A DNA stretch of 64,000 nucleotides from positions 4,411,001 to 4,475,000 of the forward strand of contig NZ_JAYERP010000001.1 in assembly GCF_034718895.1 (NCBI RefSeq), in the 5' to 3' direction. How positions within the stretch are numbered: position 1 is the stretch's first letter; each line of letters begins with the position of its first letter. The notes under the pieces are model-generated. The model saw only the letters and a list, made by a program, of their open reading frames with translations. It ran no database searches and was not told the origin of the DNA. This DNA comes from Paenibacillus phoenicis (GTDB lineage Bacteria > Bacillota > Bacilli > Paenibacillales > Paenibacillaceae). Shown here one piece after another: positions 16,513 to 23,805 of the stretch. A program made the translations under genes and the position numbers.

Positions 16513-17031
16513 CTAAAAAGAGAACAGGGGCTCCCATAACACGGCTTGTCCCTGCCGCAGGCTTTGTTGAATATCGATCAGCCGTTGATTGGAGCTGCCG
16601 CGATAGAGCAGGGAAGGATCGCGAAGCTCCTCAACGAACCTTCCGTCGACCAGCACCTCGCAACGCCGCAACAGTTCATATTCGGGGGAGCCGGGGCGTT
16701 CGATTAATTCTTCCAACGTATAACCGGTGTAAATCCAGATGGATATTGGCCCGGTTTCCGCCACAAGCCGGTCGATAAAACCGCAGACCTCAGCAGCGGA
16801 GAAAAAAGGATCACCGCCAAGGATCGTGAGTCCGCTGAGCAACGGATTATGTTTAATGTCATAAATAATTTCTGCTTCCCGCTCCAAAGTGAGCGGTTCC
16901 CCGTAATCGAAGCTCCAGGTTTTTGGGCTGAAGCAGCCTTTGCAATAATGGCGGCATCCGCTGATGAAGATCGCTGCTCTCAAGCCGGGCCCTTCATTAA
17001 TGGATTCCGGGTAGTACCCGCAAATGTTCAT
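16513..17031 (-). CDS. nrdG: Anaerobic ribonucleotide reductase activating enzyme
   Basis: This 172-residue radical SAM enzyme uses S-adenosylmethionine to create the glycyl radical on NrdD. The cluster-binding motif is seen as CRHYCKGCFSPKTW (CxxxCxxC) near residue 26, with the Gly-rich SAM-binding stretch LTILGGDPFF further on. Its ATG overlaps the nrdD stop codon (ATGA), so the two are translationally coupled. The length is normal for the family. Confidence 0.95.
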   Translation of the reverse strand: MNICGYYPESINEGPGLRAAIFISGCRHYCKGCFSPKTWSFDYGEPLTLEREAEIIYDIKHNPLLSGLTILGGDPFFSAAEVCGFIDRLVAETGPISIWIYTGYTLEELIERPGSPEYELLRRCEVLVDGRFVEELRDPSLLYRGSSNQRLIDIQQSLRQGQAVLWEPLFSF

Positions 17032-19004
17032 GCGTCGTGTTTCACCCGGTCGCGAACCTCCGCTTGTTTAGCGGGGTTGAACCGTGTCTGGTAGTCGCCG
17101 GTCAGATAACCGGTCACCCGGCGCAAACGGCGAATATGCACTTCGCTCTCATGGCTGCCGCAGGAGGGGCAGCTTGCCCCAATGATCCCTTCAAAGCCGC
17201 AGGCCGAGCAGCGGTCGATCGGATGGTTGATGCTAAAATAGCTGACCTGCTGCTGCAGGGCGTATTGCACGATTTTGACGAATGCTTCCGGATTGTTGCG
17301 GGCATTGCCGTTAAGCTCGATATAAGAGATGGCTCCGGCGTTGCACAGCCCGTGGAATTTGGCTTCCAGCTCAATTTTTCGTGCCGCACTGATGTTGTAG
17401 TAGACCGGGATATGGAACGAATTCGTGTAATACTCGCGGTCCAAAATCCCGGGCAGCGGGCCGTAGACCGCACGGTCGCGTTTGGTGAACTTGCCGGACA
17501 GCCCCTCCGCCGGGGTCGCAAACAACGTGATATTGAGATTGTGAATTTCGCTTTGGCCGTCACAATAGTCGCGCATGTAAGCGATCAGGTCGTAAGCTTT
17601 CTGATACACGGCTTCATCTTCGCCGTGATGCTTCCCGTACATCGCCTTCATGCATTCGGCCAGCCCGATGAACCCGATGGACAAGCTGCCGTGCTTCAGC
17701 AATTCGCCGACCTGATCATCCGGCGCCAGCTGCTCACCGCCTTCCCAGACGCCTTCCCGCATCATGAAATCGGAAGCCTTCGCTTTTTGGGAGGCCTGAA
17801 TCGAGAAGCGATGCAGCAATCCCTCCAGGGCGATATTCATATAGTGAGTCAGCTCGCGGTAGAAGCCGCGTTCGTCGGGCTCTTTGCGGTGTCCCAACGC
17901 GATGCCGTACTTCAAGCCTAGCTTGACCAGGTTCAGCGTATTAAAGGAAAGGTTGCCTTTGCCAGACAGACGATTGCGGCCGAACCGGTCAGCCAGCACC
18001 CGGGTGCGGCAGCCCATGGTAGCGAATTCCGTATCCGGATCCGTGGGGTCGTAATACATCAGGTTGAGTGGGGCGTCCAGGTTGGCGAAATTCGGATAAA
18101 GCCGTTTGGCCGAGCATTCCGCCGCTTTCAGAAATAGGGAGTAGTTAGGTTCCCCCGGATTCTGGTTGACGCCTTGTTTACATTTAAAAATCTGAATCGG
18201 GAAAATCGGCGTTTCCCCATGGCCCAGCCCGCGCATCGTGGCCGTGAGCAGGGAGTCGATGACCAGTTGTCCTTCCGGTGAGGTACATGTGCCGTAATTG
18301 ATGCTGGTGAACGGGATTTGCCCGCCGGCCCGGCTCGACATCGTATTCAGATTATGAATCAGGCTTTCGGCCGCCTGGAACGTCTCGCTTTTGGTTTCCT
18401 TGAGCGCATAGTTAAAAGCCTTGGGATACTGATCCCGCAGGTCACTGCGGCTCATCGTGATGTCGCCCAAATCAGCGTTCGCATCGCCTTCTTCAAAATA
18501 ATCCAGCCCTTTGCGGAAGTACTTGGCGAACGATTTGGCTACGTACGGGGCGAGATCGAAGTCCAGCTTGTTCGCGGACACACCGCCGAATTGGGAGTTT
18601 TGCTGGGATTGGAAAATGATCGCCACCAGCGCCATCGCCGTCATGATGGAAGTTGGCGGACGTACGCTGCCGTTGCCGGTGTTGAAGCCTTTGCGCAGCA
18701 GTTTGTCAAACGGGATAAAAATACAGTTCGTTGTGCCGAGGGCGTACTGATCCAAGTCGTGAACATAAACGATGTTATCCTGAATGGCCTGTACCAAGCG
18801 AGTTGGCAGTACGAAATGGCTTGCATACCATTTGGAATACTCGCTGCCGAATTTGCTCATCTTGCCGGAGAAGCTCTCTCCATTTAAATTGGCGTTCTCG
18901 CGCAGCACCTCAAGATTGCGGCTCTGGACGATTTCCTCGCCCATCCGAATCACTTCATCCAGCAAGGTGTCCCGGCCGGTATACGTCTGGCTTACCCATG
19001 CCAT
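17028..19004 (-). CDS. nrdD: Anaerobic (class III) ribonucleotide reductase lacking an ATP-cone
   Basis: This 658-residue glycyl-radical enzyme reduces ribonucleotides without oxygen. Near the C-terminus CSACGFEGIIGASCPSCG forms the four-Cys zinc site, followed by RRVTGYLTGDY with the radical Gly. VYVHDLDQY and QQNSQFGGVSANKLDF are typical active-site regions. The start is the ATG at 19004 after GGGAGGAG. The frame stays open further upstream, but that part encodes the riboswitch and terminator, not protein. Counted from this start, the N-terminal ATP-cone of about 90 residues found in most NrdD proteins is missing. Confidence 0.93.
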   Translation of the reverse strand: MAWVSQTYTGRDTLLDEVIRMGEEIVQSRNLEVLRENANLNGESFSGKMSKFGSEYSKWYASHFVLPTRLVQAIQDNIVYVHDLDQYALGTTNCIFIPFDKLLRKGFNTGNGSVRPPTSIMTAMALVAIIFQSQQNSQFGGVSANKLDFDLAPYVAKSFAKYFRKGLDYFEEGDANADLGDITMSRSDLRDQYPKAFNYALKETKSETFQAAESLIHNLNTMSSRAGGQIPFTSINYGTCTSPEGQLVIDSLLTATMRGLGHGETPIFPIQIFKCKQGVNQNPGEPNYSLFLKAAECSAKRLYPNFANLDAPLNLMYYDPTDPDTEFATMGCRTRVLADRFGRNRLSGKGNLSFNTLNLVKLGLKYGIALGHRKEPDERGFYRELTHYMNIALEGLLHRFSIQASQKAKASDFMMREGVWEGGEQLAPDDQVGELLKHGSLSIGFIGLAECMKAMYGKHHGEDEAVYQKAYDLIAYMRDYCDGQSEIHNLNITLFATPAEGLSGKFTKRDRAVYGPLPGILDREYYTNSFHIPVYYNISAARKIELEAKFHGLCNAGAISYIELNGNARNNPEAFVKIVQYALQQQVSYFSINHPIDRCSACGFEGIIGASCPSCGSHESEVHIRRLRRVTGYLTGDYQTRFNPAKQAEVRDRVKHDA

Positions 19005-19042
19005 AACACACTTCTCCTCCCTGTAAACCGAGCTTTGGTTCA

Positions 19043-19083
19043 AAATAAAAGAGCATGTCCAACCAACGAGGTAGACATGCCCG
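19043..19083 (-). terminator. Riboswitch-linked intrinsic terminator before nrdD
   Basis: On the - strand, GGGCATGTC and GACATGCTC form a stem around a 14-base loop, followed by TTTTATTTT. It lies between the cobalamin aptamer and the nrdD ribosome binding site, the place expected for an expression platform. I infer that ligand binding favours this terminator. Confidence 0.75.
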
Positions 19084-19186
19084 AATGCACTGCAAAAAAG
19101 TGGACAGACCAAATCAAGGCCCCAACATTTCGGCGGCAAGCGGACACCATCCCTGATCCTCGCAGGTTTTCCGTCGGTGTCTTTCA

Positions 19187-19413
19187 AACGGGCAGGTCTC
19201 CTGGCTTTCGGAACGTTGCTGACGCCTTCCCGCAGCTCATCAAGCATTAAGCTGTAGTGGCATATCGTCAGTCGAACGGCTGGGTCTTCAAGACGATGTA
19301 GGCGAACGCCTCGTCTTTAGTACCAAGCTACCGATTACAGTGGCGGGACCGCAGCGGACTTGCACCGCACTTCCCTTTTAAGCTCCGGCGGCTTGTCCGC
19401 CGGATCACCCGTT
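19187..19413 (-). ncRNA. Cobalamin riboswitch upstream of nrdDG
   Basis: On the - strand the element has AACGGG at its 5-prime end pairing with CCCGTT at its 3-prime end (P1). The conserved core reads GGGAAGTGCGGTGCAAGTC and CCGCCACTGTAAT, then GCGGGAAGGCG, and finally the B12 box AGCCAGGAGACCTGCC at 19191-19206. These are the hallmark conserved blocks of the B12 aptamer. It should shut off nrdD and nrdG when adenosylcobalamin is plentiful. Confidence 0.93.
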
Positions 19414-19414
19414 C

Positions 19415-19462
19415 ACACTATATTTTGTTGCGTTGATCTAAGGATAGCCCAAGATATTGTGT
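19415..19462 (-). promoter_or_regulatory. Two NrdR boxes at the nrdD promoter
   Basis: Box 1 (19415-19430, ACACTATATTTTGTTG on the + strand) and box 2 (19447-19462, ACACAATATCTTGGGC on the - strand) both resemble the 16-bp NrdR consensus acaCwAtATaTwGtgt. They are 16 bp apart, so centres are 32 bp apart, about three helical turns, as in known NrdR targets. Box 2 fills the spacer between -35 and -10 and box 1 lies just downstream of the start site. The ATP-cone repressor NrdR would therefore block transcription when dATP is high. Confidence 0.8.
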
Positions 19463-19469
19463 TTGTAAA
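19441..19469 (-). promoter_or_regulatory. SigA-type promoter of nrdD
   Basis: On the - strand, -35 TTTACA (19464-19469) and -10 TATCCT (19441-19446) are separated by exactly 17 bp. The predicted start near 19434 lies about 20 bp before the cobalamin aptamer. Confidence 0.75.
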
Positions 19470-19470
19470 T

Positions 19471-19750
19471 GGGATTTTCCCATTGAAAGCAGACTGAAAA
19501 TCACGTGAAAATCTCCGGTCCGCGCAACGATGCGGAGAGTGGGGGACAGAAGAAAATTGTGAACATTTATAAATGGGACTGGAGGACTAGATCGGGTTTT
19601 ACAGAGTGTGTGAGTTTTGGGGACGGTAAGGATATTAGCAGACGGGTTCGGTTGATCTTAGAGAGGAGAGTTGGTTAGAATATACCTGTAGGACGAAAAC
19701 CAGCTCAGGGATTTGATTCAAACCATTACCAGGAAAGAAGGGAGCCGATT
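19471..19750. other. Intergenic region, no gene seen
   Basis: Between the divergent nrdD promoter and the thiamine-binding-like gene lie 280 bp. There is a small hairpin CTCCG/CGGAG near 19515-19540 and the ribosome binding site AAGAAGGGAG just before 19751. No open frame or conserved element was recognised. Confidence 0.5.
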
Positions 19751-20050
19751 ATGGCTATCGCCGAAGTTACCGTTATTCCGATCGGGACGGGGAGCACCAG
19801 CCTCAGCGCTTATGTGGCCGAGTTGCATCGGGTGTTGGAGAAGCAGAAGGGCATTACCTTTACCCTCACCTCCATGAGCACGATTATTGAAGGATCGTTA
19901 GATGATGTGTTTACTGCGATTCGCGCGATTCACGAAGCGCCGTTCCAATCCGGTGCCGGCCGCGTATCAACCTCGATCAAGATCGATGATCGCCGCGACA
20001 AAGCCAGCTCCTCCGAACAGAAGCTGCGCTCTGTGCGCGAGAAACTATAA
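19751..20050 (+). CDS. Thiamine-binding-like protein, MTH1187/YqgV family
   Basis: This 99-residue cytoplasmic protein belongs to the DUF77/MTH1187 fold, whose members bind thiamine or a related ligand and form tetramers. The pattern IAEVTVIPIGTGSTSLSAYV, then LTSMSTIIEGSLDDVF and RVSTSIKIDDRRDK, matches the family from end to end. The ATG follows AAAGAAGGGAGCC. It stands alone ahead of the tRNA gene; its physiological role is unclear even in well-studied relatives. Confidence 0.85.
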   Translation: MAIAEVTVIPIGTGSTSLSAYVAELHRVLEKQKGITFTLTSMSTIIEGSLDDVFTAIRAIHEAPFQSGAGRVSTSIKIDDRRDKASSSEQKLRSVREKL

Positions 20051-20067
20051 TTTCTTGAAATTGGTGC

Positions 20068-20095
20068 TTGCATTATTTTTAAAACTCGGTATAAT
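20068..20095 (+). promoter_or_regulatory. Promoter of tRNA-Thr
   Basis: TTGCAT (20068-20073) and TATAAT (20090-20095) are separated by 16 bp and lie about 27 bp before the tRNA. Confidence 0.7.
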
Positions 20096-20121
20096 AAATT
20101 TTGTTCGCTAAAAACGAACCT

Positions 20122-20194
20122 GCTGGTGTAGCTCAGCTGGTAGAGCAACGCATTCGTAATGCGTGGGTCGGGGGTTCGAGTCCCTTCACCAGCA
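20122..20194 (+). tRNA. tRNA-Thr, anticodon CGT
   Basis: The acceptor stem GCTGGTG (20122-20128) pairs with CACCAGC (20187-20193). The D-arm GCTCAGCTGGTAGAGC, the anticodon stem ACGCA/TGCGT around the loop TTCGTAA (anticodon CGT, reading ACG), and the T-arm with GGTTCGAGTCC are all present. The CCA end is not encoded. The length is 73 nt. Confidence 0.97.
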
Positions 20195-20212
20195 TCTGAT
20201 ATGCAAGCATAA

Positions 20213-20245
20213 CGCGCCCTCCGAGGTTTTCGGGGGGCGTTTTTG
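20213..20245 (+). terminator. Intrinsic terminator after tRNA-Thr
   Basis: CGCCCTCCGA and TCGGGGGGCG form a stem around GGTTT, followed by TTTTT. Confidence 0.88.
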
Positions 20246-20357
20246 AATTGTTGAAGGACCTTGTTCATCTTCCGAGTGACCTCTTGCTCTTCGCTTGTTA
20301 GTTCTTCTCCGTTTCTTTGTTTTCTCCATGCGCTTAGCACTAAATTGTGACCGCAAA

Positions 20358-20383
20358 TAGGGAGGTTTGCTGAAACCTCCCTG
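20358..20383 (-). terminator. Hairpin after the cupin gene
   Basis: AGGGAGGTTT and AAACCTCCCT form a perfect 10-bp stem with a four-base loop just past the cupin stop codon. The T-run on the - strand is short, so termination strength is uncertain. Confidence 0.6.
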
Positions 20384-20396
20384 TTCCTTGGTGCGC

Positions 20397-21008
20397 TTAC
20401 TCTTGCTCCATCGCATCCCTTTTTGTCCGATGCACCGTGCCAAACGGATGGTGCGGCGGGGCATAAATGACATACACTTTAAGCGGCTCGTTGCCGGTGT
20501 TGATGATGTTGTGCCACGTGCCGGCGGGGATGAAGACCGCGTCGTCTTCATGGATGTTTCGTACGAAGGTGAGGTGGTCCGCACGATCGCCCATTTGCGC
20601 AACGCCTCGACCCTCTTCCACGCGTACAAATTGGTCCGTGTTCGGATGGATCTCCAAGCCGATATCCTCACCGACCGGAATGCTCATCAAAGTGACCTGG
20701 AAATGCTTGCCCGTCCAGAGAGCGGTCCGGAAGTTCCGGTTATGCTCGGCGGCATCGCTAATATTAATCACAAACGGCTTTTGCCCGTAATCTTGAAGCG
20801 GCTGCCGGTTCCAAGCGTCGTCTTGCGAAGGAGACGGTGCGTATTCAGGATAGATCGGGCTGGGCTCGATATAGTCGGGATAGCGTGCGGGTTGAAATGC
20901 CTGCGGATATCCGTAAACGAAGTAAGGTTGAGGATAGATGTAAGGATCATACGGAGCGGCGTACGACAAGCCGGGGTACGGTCCGGGAACATAACTCATG
21001 TTTGACAT
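20397..21008 (-). CDS. Cupin protein with Pro/Tyr-rich N-terminus
   Basis: This 203-residue protein has two parts. Residues 1-75 are rich in Pro and Tyr (YDPYIYPQPYFVYGYPQ), like spore-coat or adhesive sequences. Residues 85-185 form a cupin barrel with GLEIHPNTDQFVRVEEG (first motif) and PAGTWHNIINTG (second motif), the His/Glu metal ligands being recognisable. GGAGG is only 2 bp from the first ATG but 11 bp from a second ATG at 20999, so that one may be the real start. There is no signal peptide. A role on the spore surface is possible but is inference from composition only. Confidence 0.8.
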   Translation of the reverse strand: MSNMSYVPGPYPGLSYAAPYDPYIYPQPYFVYGYPQAFQPARYPDYIEPSPIYPEYAPSPSQDDAWNRQPLQDYGQKPFVINISDAAEHNRNFRTALWTGKHFQVTLMSIPVGEDIGLEIHPNTDQFVRVEEGRGVAQMGDRADHLTFVRNIHEDDAVFIPAGTWHNIINTGNEPLKVYVIYAPPHHPFGTVHRTKRDAMEQE

Positions 21009-21156
21009 AACCTCCAGTTTTTTTATCCATCATATGCCTATTCCTTGCTCCTGTGCTTGTATGAAAATGAGTCAATTCTACTGATGCATTCATCTAAGAA
21101 TCTTCTTTCTCTCTTACATAGAATAGAGCATACCTTAGTAAAGGGGAGAAGATGGT

Positions 21157-21576
21157 ATGGCAAAAACGCTTTTGGATTACAACTCGACTGTTGTGACTCC
21201 GGTGACCAATGGTGTTAACATTCCGATTCCGGTTGTAGGGGGCGTGCAGATTGCAGCAGTTTCCGTATTCCTTGATCCGGCCGATCCGGCGTCCTTGACC
21301 AACCGTGTTGAGTTGAAGGCAACGATAGGCGTTGAAGCGCTGACCGATACGCCGAATATCCTGGTGCGCATCTGGAGAGCGGGCACCGAAATCTTCTATG
21401 GGTTAGTAGAGCTGGAGGATGCTTTCAACGACTGGGGTCTCATTAGCGTGCACATGGTTGAACACGCCCCGCTCGGAGTCCAAAACTATCAGCTGATCGT
21501 AGAAAATCAGGATAACAACAGCACGGCCAGAGTCGTAGGGCCGGTTGTCTTCACGGCTACCGCTATCGGCGGATAA
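21157..21576 (+). CDS. Hypothetical 139-residue beta-rich protein
   Basis: I do not recognise the family. The protein has no signal peptide, no Cys and no membrane segment. It is rich in Val, Thr, Asn and Ile, with repeated short beta-strand-like stretches (NIPIPVVGGVQIAAVSVFLDP, NILVRIWRAGTEIFYGLVEL, RVVGPVVFTATAIGG). The composition resembles small exosporium or spore-surface proteins of bacilli, a weak hint only. The ATG follows AAAGGGGAGAAGATGGT. A strong terminator follows directly, so it is monocistronic. Confidence 0.75.
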   Translation: MAKTLLDYNSTVVTPVTNGVNIPIPVVGGVQIAAVSVFLDPADPASLTNRVELKATIGVEALTDTPNILVRIWRAGTEIFYGLVELEDAFNDWGLISVHMVEHAPLGVQNYQLIVENQDNNSTARVVGPVVFTATAIGG

Positions 21577-21590
21577 TCTCTTGATCATCA

Positions 21591-21627
21591 AAAATCCCCT
21601 CACGGTGCGACCGGAGGGGATTTTTTT
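21591..21627 (+). terminator. Intrinsic terminator
   Basis: AAATCCCCTC pairs with GAGGGGATTT around an 11-base loop and continues into a run of T. The dispersed 113-bp repeat starts immediately after it. Confidence 0.92.
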
Positions 21628-21740
21628 AAGATATCAGAAAGTATAAACTTCGGGCGATTGGCATCCTGATATCGTAAGAAAAACTTCCGCTAAACGCGGT
21701 CTGTCTACTTTGAATGTACGTCGATAGACGTTTTTCTTAT
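21628..21740 (+). repeat. 113-bp dispersed two-hairpin repeat, copy A
   Basis: This sequence recurs at 58639-58751 with about 8 mismatches in 113 by eye. It contains GATATCAG/CTGATATC and AAGAAAAAC/GTTTTTCTT inverted pairs, predicting two adjacent hairpins. Both copies begin directly at the T-run of an intrinsic terminator and are in the same orientation as the upstream gene. Confidence 0.85.
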
Positions 21741-21748
21741 CGTGAACT

Positions 21749-22325
21749 TTATCTGAGGGTATTGATGCGATCCGTTTTGAGATTACCTTCGTTTTGGATC
21801 GTTGTTTTTACCACCAAGTCCATTCTAAGACGGGGAAAATACTCCGACCGCCAATGAGCGAGCTTCTCCCTCGGGATTTTGGTCCGGAGTTCCCCCGTGT
21901 TTGCAAGATCGACACCTTCGGATTGATCTGGCTGCGCATGTACGTCGCCCCGATGCCTGATGTTCGTCGGGAAGATAAAGAAAATGATCCCGATGTGAAT
22001 CAGGATATTTACGATCATGACCTGTAGACTTTTATCCACTCGAATCATCCTTTGGTTTCGGATCAGATACATGAAGGGGGGCGAGTAATTCCGGTCATTT
22101 TCCATCATGAAGATATCGCTGATCAGGGCTGGCAAAATGATGGAAAACGGTAACCGGTCCATAAAGAGAAGGAGACGGCCTTGTCTGAGCGCATGCGCAG
22201 CTTCAACCGGCAGCTCGGTCGTGTAGAATTTGGGTAAGGCATACCAAGGCTGGAAGCCAAGCGATTTGGAGAGCCGTTGTAAATTATAGATTTCCTGGTG
22301 TTTGTTCGCTAAGACTGCAGATTCG
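21749..22325 (-). pseudogene. Collapsed germinant receptor operon remnant (gerA-gerB-gerC pieces)
   Basis: Read on the - strand, one open frame joins three pieces. First, HQEIYNLQRLSKSLG, ALPKFYTTELP and GRLLLFMDRLPF match the middle of GerA-family subunit A. Then MIRVDKSLQVMIVNILIHIG resembles the start of a GerB-type permease. Finally KLAHWRSEYFPRLRMDLVVK resembles the end of a GerC lipoprotein. An intact operon would need over 3.5 kb, so most of it has been deleted in frame. Assignment to GerA is good; the B and C pieces are less certain. Confidence 0.6.
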
Positions 22326-22344
22326 CAAAGACAGCCTTATTCTA

Positions 22345-22380
22345 AGCAAAACAGGCACTGGCTATACGCGCCAATGCCTG
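22345..22380 (-). terminator. Stem-loop with - strand T-run
   Basis: CAGGCATTGGC and GCCAGTGCCTG pair on the - strand and are followed by TTTTGCTTA. No intact gene lies upstream on that strand, so this may be a relic. Confidence 0.5.
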
Positions 22381-22780
22381 CTTCGTATTGTTATCCAAGC
22401 CTTCATGTACACGTGAAGACCGGCCTTGTGTCCCTGCTCCGACTACAACAAACTGCCTATTTCTAAAACAACAAAAGCCCTACCTCTCATTTGTCCTTGC
22501 GGCTCCGATGACCGCGCCAGTGTGAATCAGAAAAACGTCCAAATTCTTACTTTGATTGGGTCATTCAAATAAGGAATTTCATACCGAACGGTATAAGGAG
22601 AGTTATAATCTTGTGAGGAACTGCAACGTGGTTATAACAACTAATTATTTATTATACTTTGAATGAATAAAAAATGCAATGCATATATCTAAAAGCCTTT
22701 CTAAAGTGATGATTTTGTGAAACCCGGGGAAAACAGAAGAAGCTGAGATATTTGTCACACTAGAGTAGGGAAGGCACCAT
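22381..22780. other. Intergenic region, nothing recognised
   Basis: About 400 AT-rich bp separate the germinant receptor remnant from the eetA-like gene. I see no convincing open frame or RNA. A near-consensus -10, TGTATAAT, lies at about 22779-22786 and may start the operon that follows, but without a good -35. Confidence 0.4.
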
Positions 22781-22832
22781 GTATAATGAGGTCATCTAAG
22801 ATTTATATAATCAAAAAATAAGGGAGTTAGCC

Positions 22833-23219
22833 ATGAAACGCGGAGATATCCTGTTGATCGGAACCATCGTCGTGATCGCTTTGGTCTTCTTGGTTCCGAG
22901 ATGGTTTGGCGATTCAAGTGAAAACAATCACAAAAACGAGAATCGAGTAGCGAGAATCACAGTGGACGGGAAGCTGTTTAAGACGGTGCAGTTGACCGGA
23001 GAAGAACAGAAGGTAGACATTATAACGGAGTATGGCCACAACATTTTGAAGGTGCATGACTACGGGATTGAGATGATCGACGCCGACTGTCCGGACAAAG
23101 TGTGCCTGACCTTCGGATTTATTGACCGTAACGGTGGGACGATCGTATGCCTGCCACATAAGTTGATGGTTGAAGTGGTAGCTTCAGAAGGGGGAGACGA
23201 GGTTGATGCAATCCTTTAA
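22833..23219 (+). CDS. eetA: NusG domain II membrane-anchored protein (EetA-like)
   Basis: This 128-residue protein has one N-terminal membrane segment (about 5-24), followed by an extracytoplasmic NusG-II domain with DCPDKVCLTFGFI and GGTIVCLPHKL. The conserved Cys residues of that pattern are typical of PF07009. The start ATG follows AAGGGAGTTAGCC. In Listeria a protein of this type (EetA) is needed for flavin-based extracellular electron transfer, with unknown biochemistry. Here it overlaps the EetB-like gene and heads an operon with an ECF module. The domain call is firm; the EET role rests on context. Confidence 0.8.
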   Translation: MKRGDILLIGTIVVIALVFLVPRWFGDSSENNHKNENRVARITVDGKLFKTVQLTGEEQKVDIITEYGHNILKVHDYGIEMIDADCPDKVCLTFGFIDRNGGTIVCLPHKLMVEVVASEGGDEVDAIL

Positions 23220-23760
23220 TGAATCATCCAGCCTGCTGCTAAAAAGAACGGTGATCGTAGCTATTTTCGCGGCGGTGGCGGTCGTTCTCAGCTTGGTGGA
23301 GTCCCTCATTCCCGTGAACATGAGCGTACCTGGGGCGAAGCTCGGACTGGCTAATATTATGGTGCTGACCTGCCTTTATTTTCTGCGAGCCCGGGACGCC
23401 TTCATGATGGTGCTGTTAAAGACGCTGCTCACGGCGTTTATTTTCGGGACCTTTTCCAGCTTCCTGTTCAGTATTATGGGGGCGTTGTTCAGCTTTGCGG
23501 CGATGTGGTTCCTGCTGCTGGTTGGGCGCAAACGGCTAAGCGTCATCGGGATTAGCATCGTTGGGGGGATTGCCCACAATATCGGGCAATTGACGGCCGC
23601 TGCTTTGTATTTTAATACGACGAAAATTTTCTATTATTTGCCGATGCTGCTCATCATGGGGGTTCTGACCGGGATCGCCGTTGGAATTGCCGTGAGATAT
23701 TTGATTCCGTCGCTGTCGAAGCTGTCTTTATTTGAAGGCTTTTTAGCGGAAACGGCTTAA
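23206..23760 (+). CDS. eetB: Gx transporter / heptaprenyl-diphosphate-synthase-I family membrane protein (EetB-like)
   Basis: This 184-residue protein has five or six membrane helices. It has the family features ALVLSLVESLIP-like (here AVVLSLVESLIPV), PGAKLGLANIMVL and GGIAHNIGQLTAA. Proteins of PF07456 were named after heptaprenyl synthesis but look like substrate-binding S components of ECF transporters. The start is ATG 23206 or the adjoining TTG, after GGGGGAGACG; it overlaps the previous gene by 14 bp. Followed by EcfA1-EcfA2-EcfT, it could be the S component of that module. EetB of Listeria belongs to this family. Confidence 0.8.
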   Translation: MQSFNESSSLLLKRTVIVAIFAAVAVVLSLVESLIPVNMSVPGAKLGLANIMVLTCLYFLRARDAFMMVLLKTLLTAFIFGTFSSFLFSIMGALFSFAAMWFLLLVGRKRLSVIGISIVGGIAHNIGQLTAAALYFNTTKIFYYLPMLLIMGVLTGIAVGIAVRYLIPSLSKLSLFEGFLAETA

Positions 23761-23805
23761 GCCGGGAGGGGCTTCGCACGACGTACATCTGAGGGGGAGA
23801 GAGAA

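Noticed and set aside
19005..19247. N-terminal extension of NrdD by 81 codons
   Set aside because: The DNA is the riboswitch 3-prime part and its terminator; the start codon at 19004 has a strong ribosome binding site.
19930..20340. - strand frame across the tRNA-Thr giving EGTRTPDPR-type peptide
   Set aside because: This is the known artefact of translating a tRNA gene. The N-terminal 35 codons look more protein-like but have no convincing ribosome binding site.
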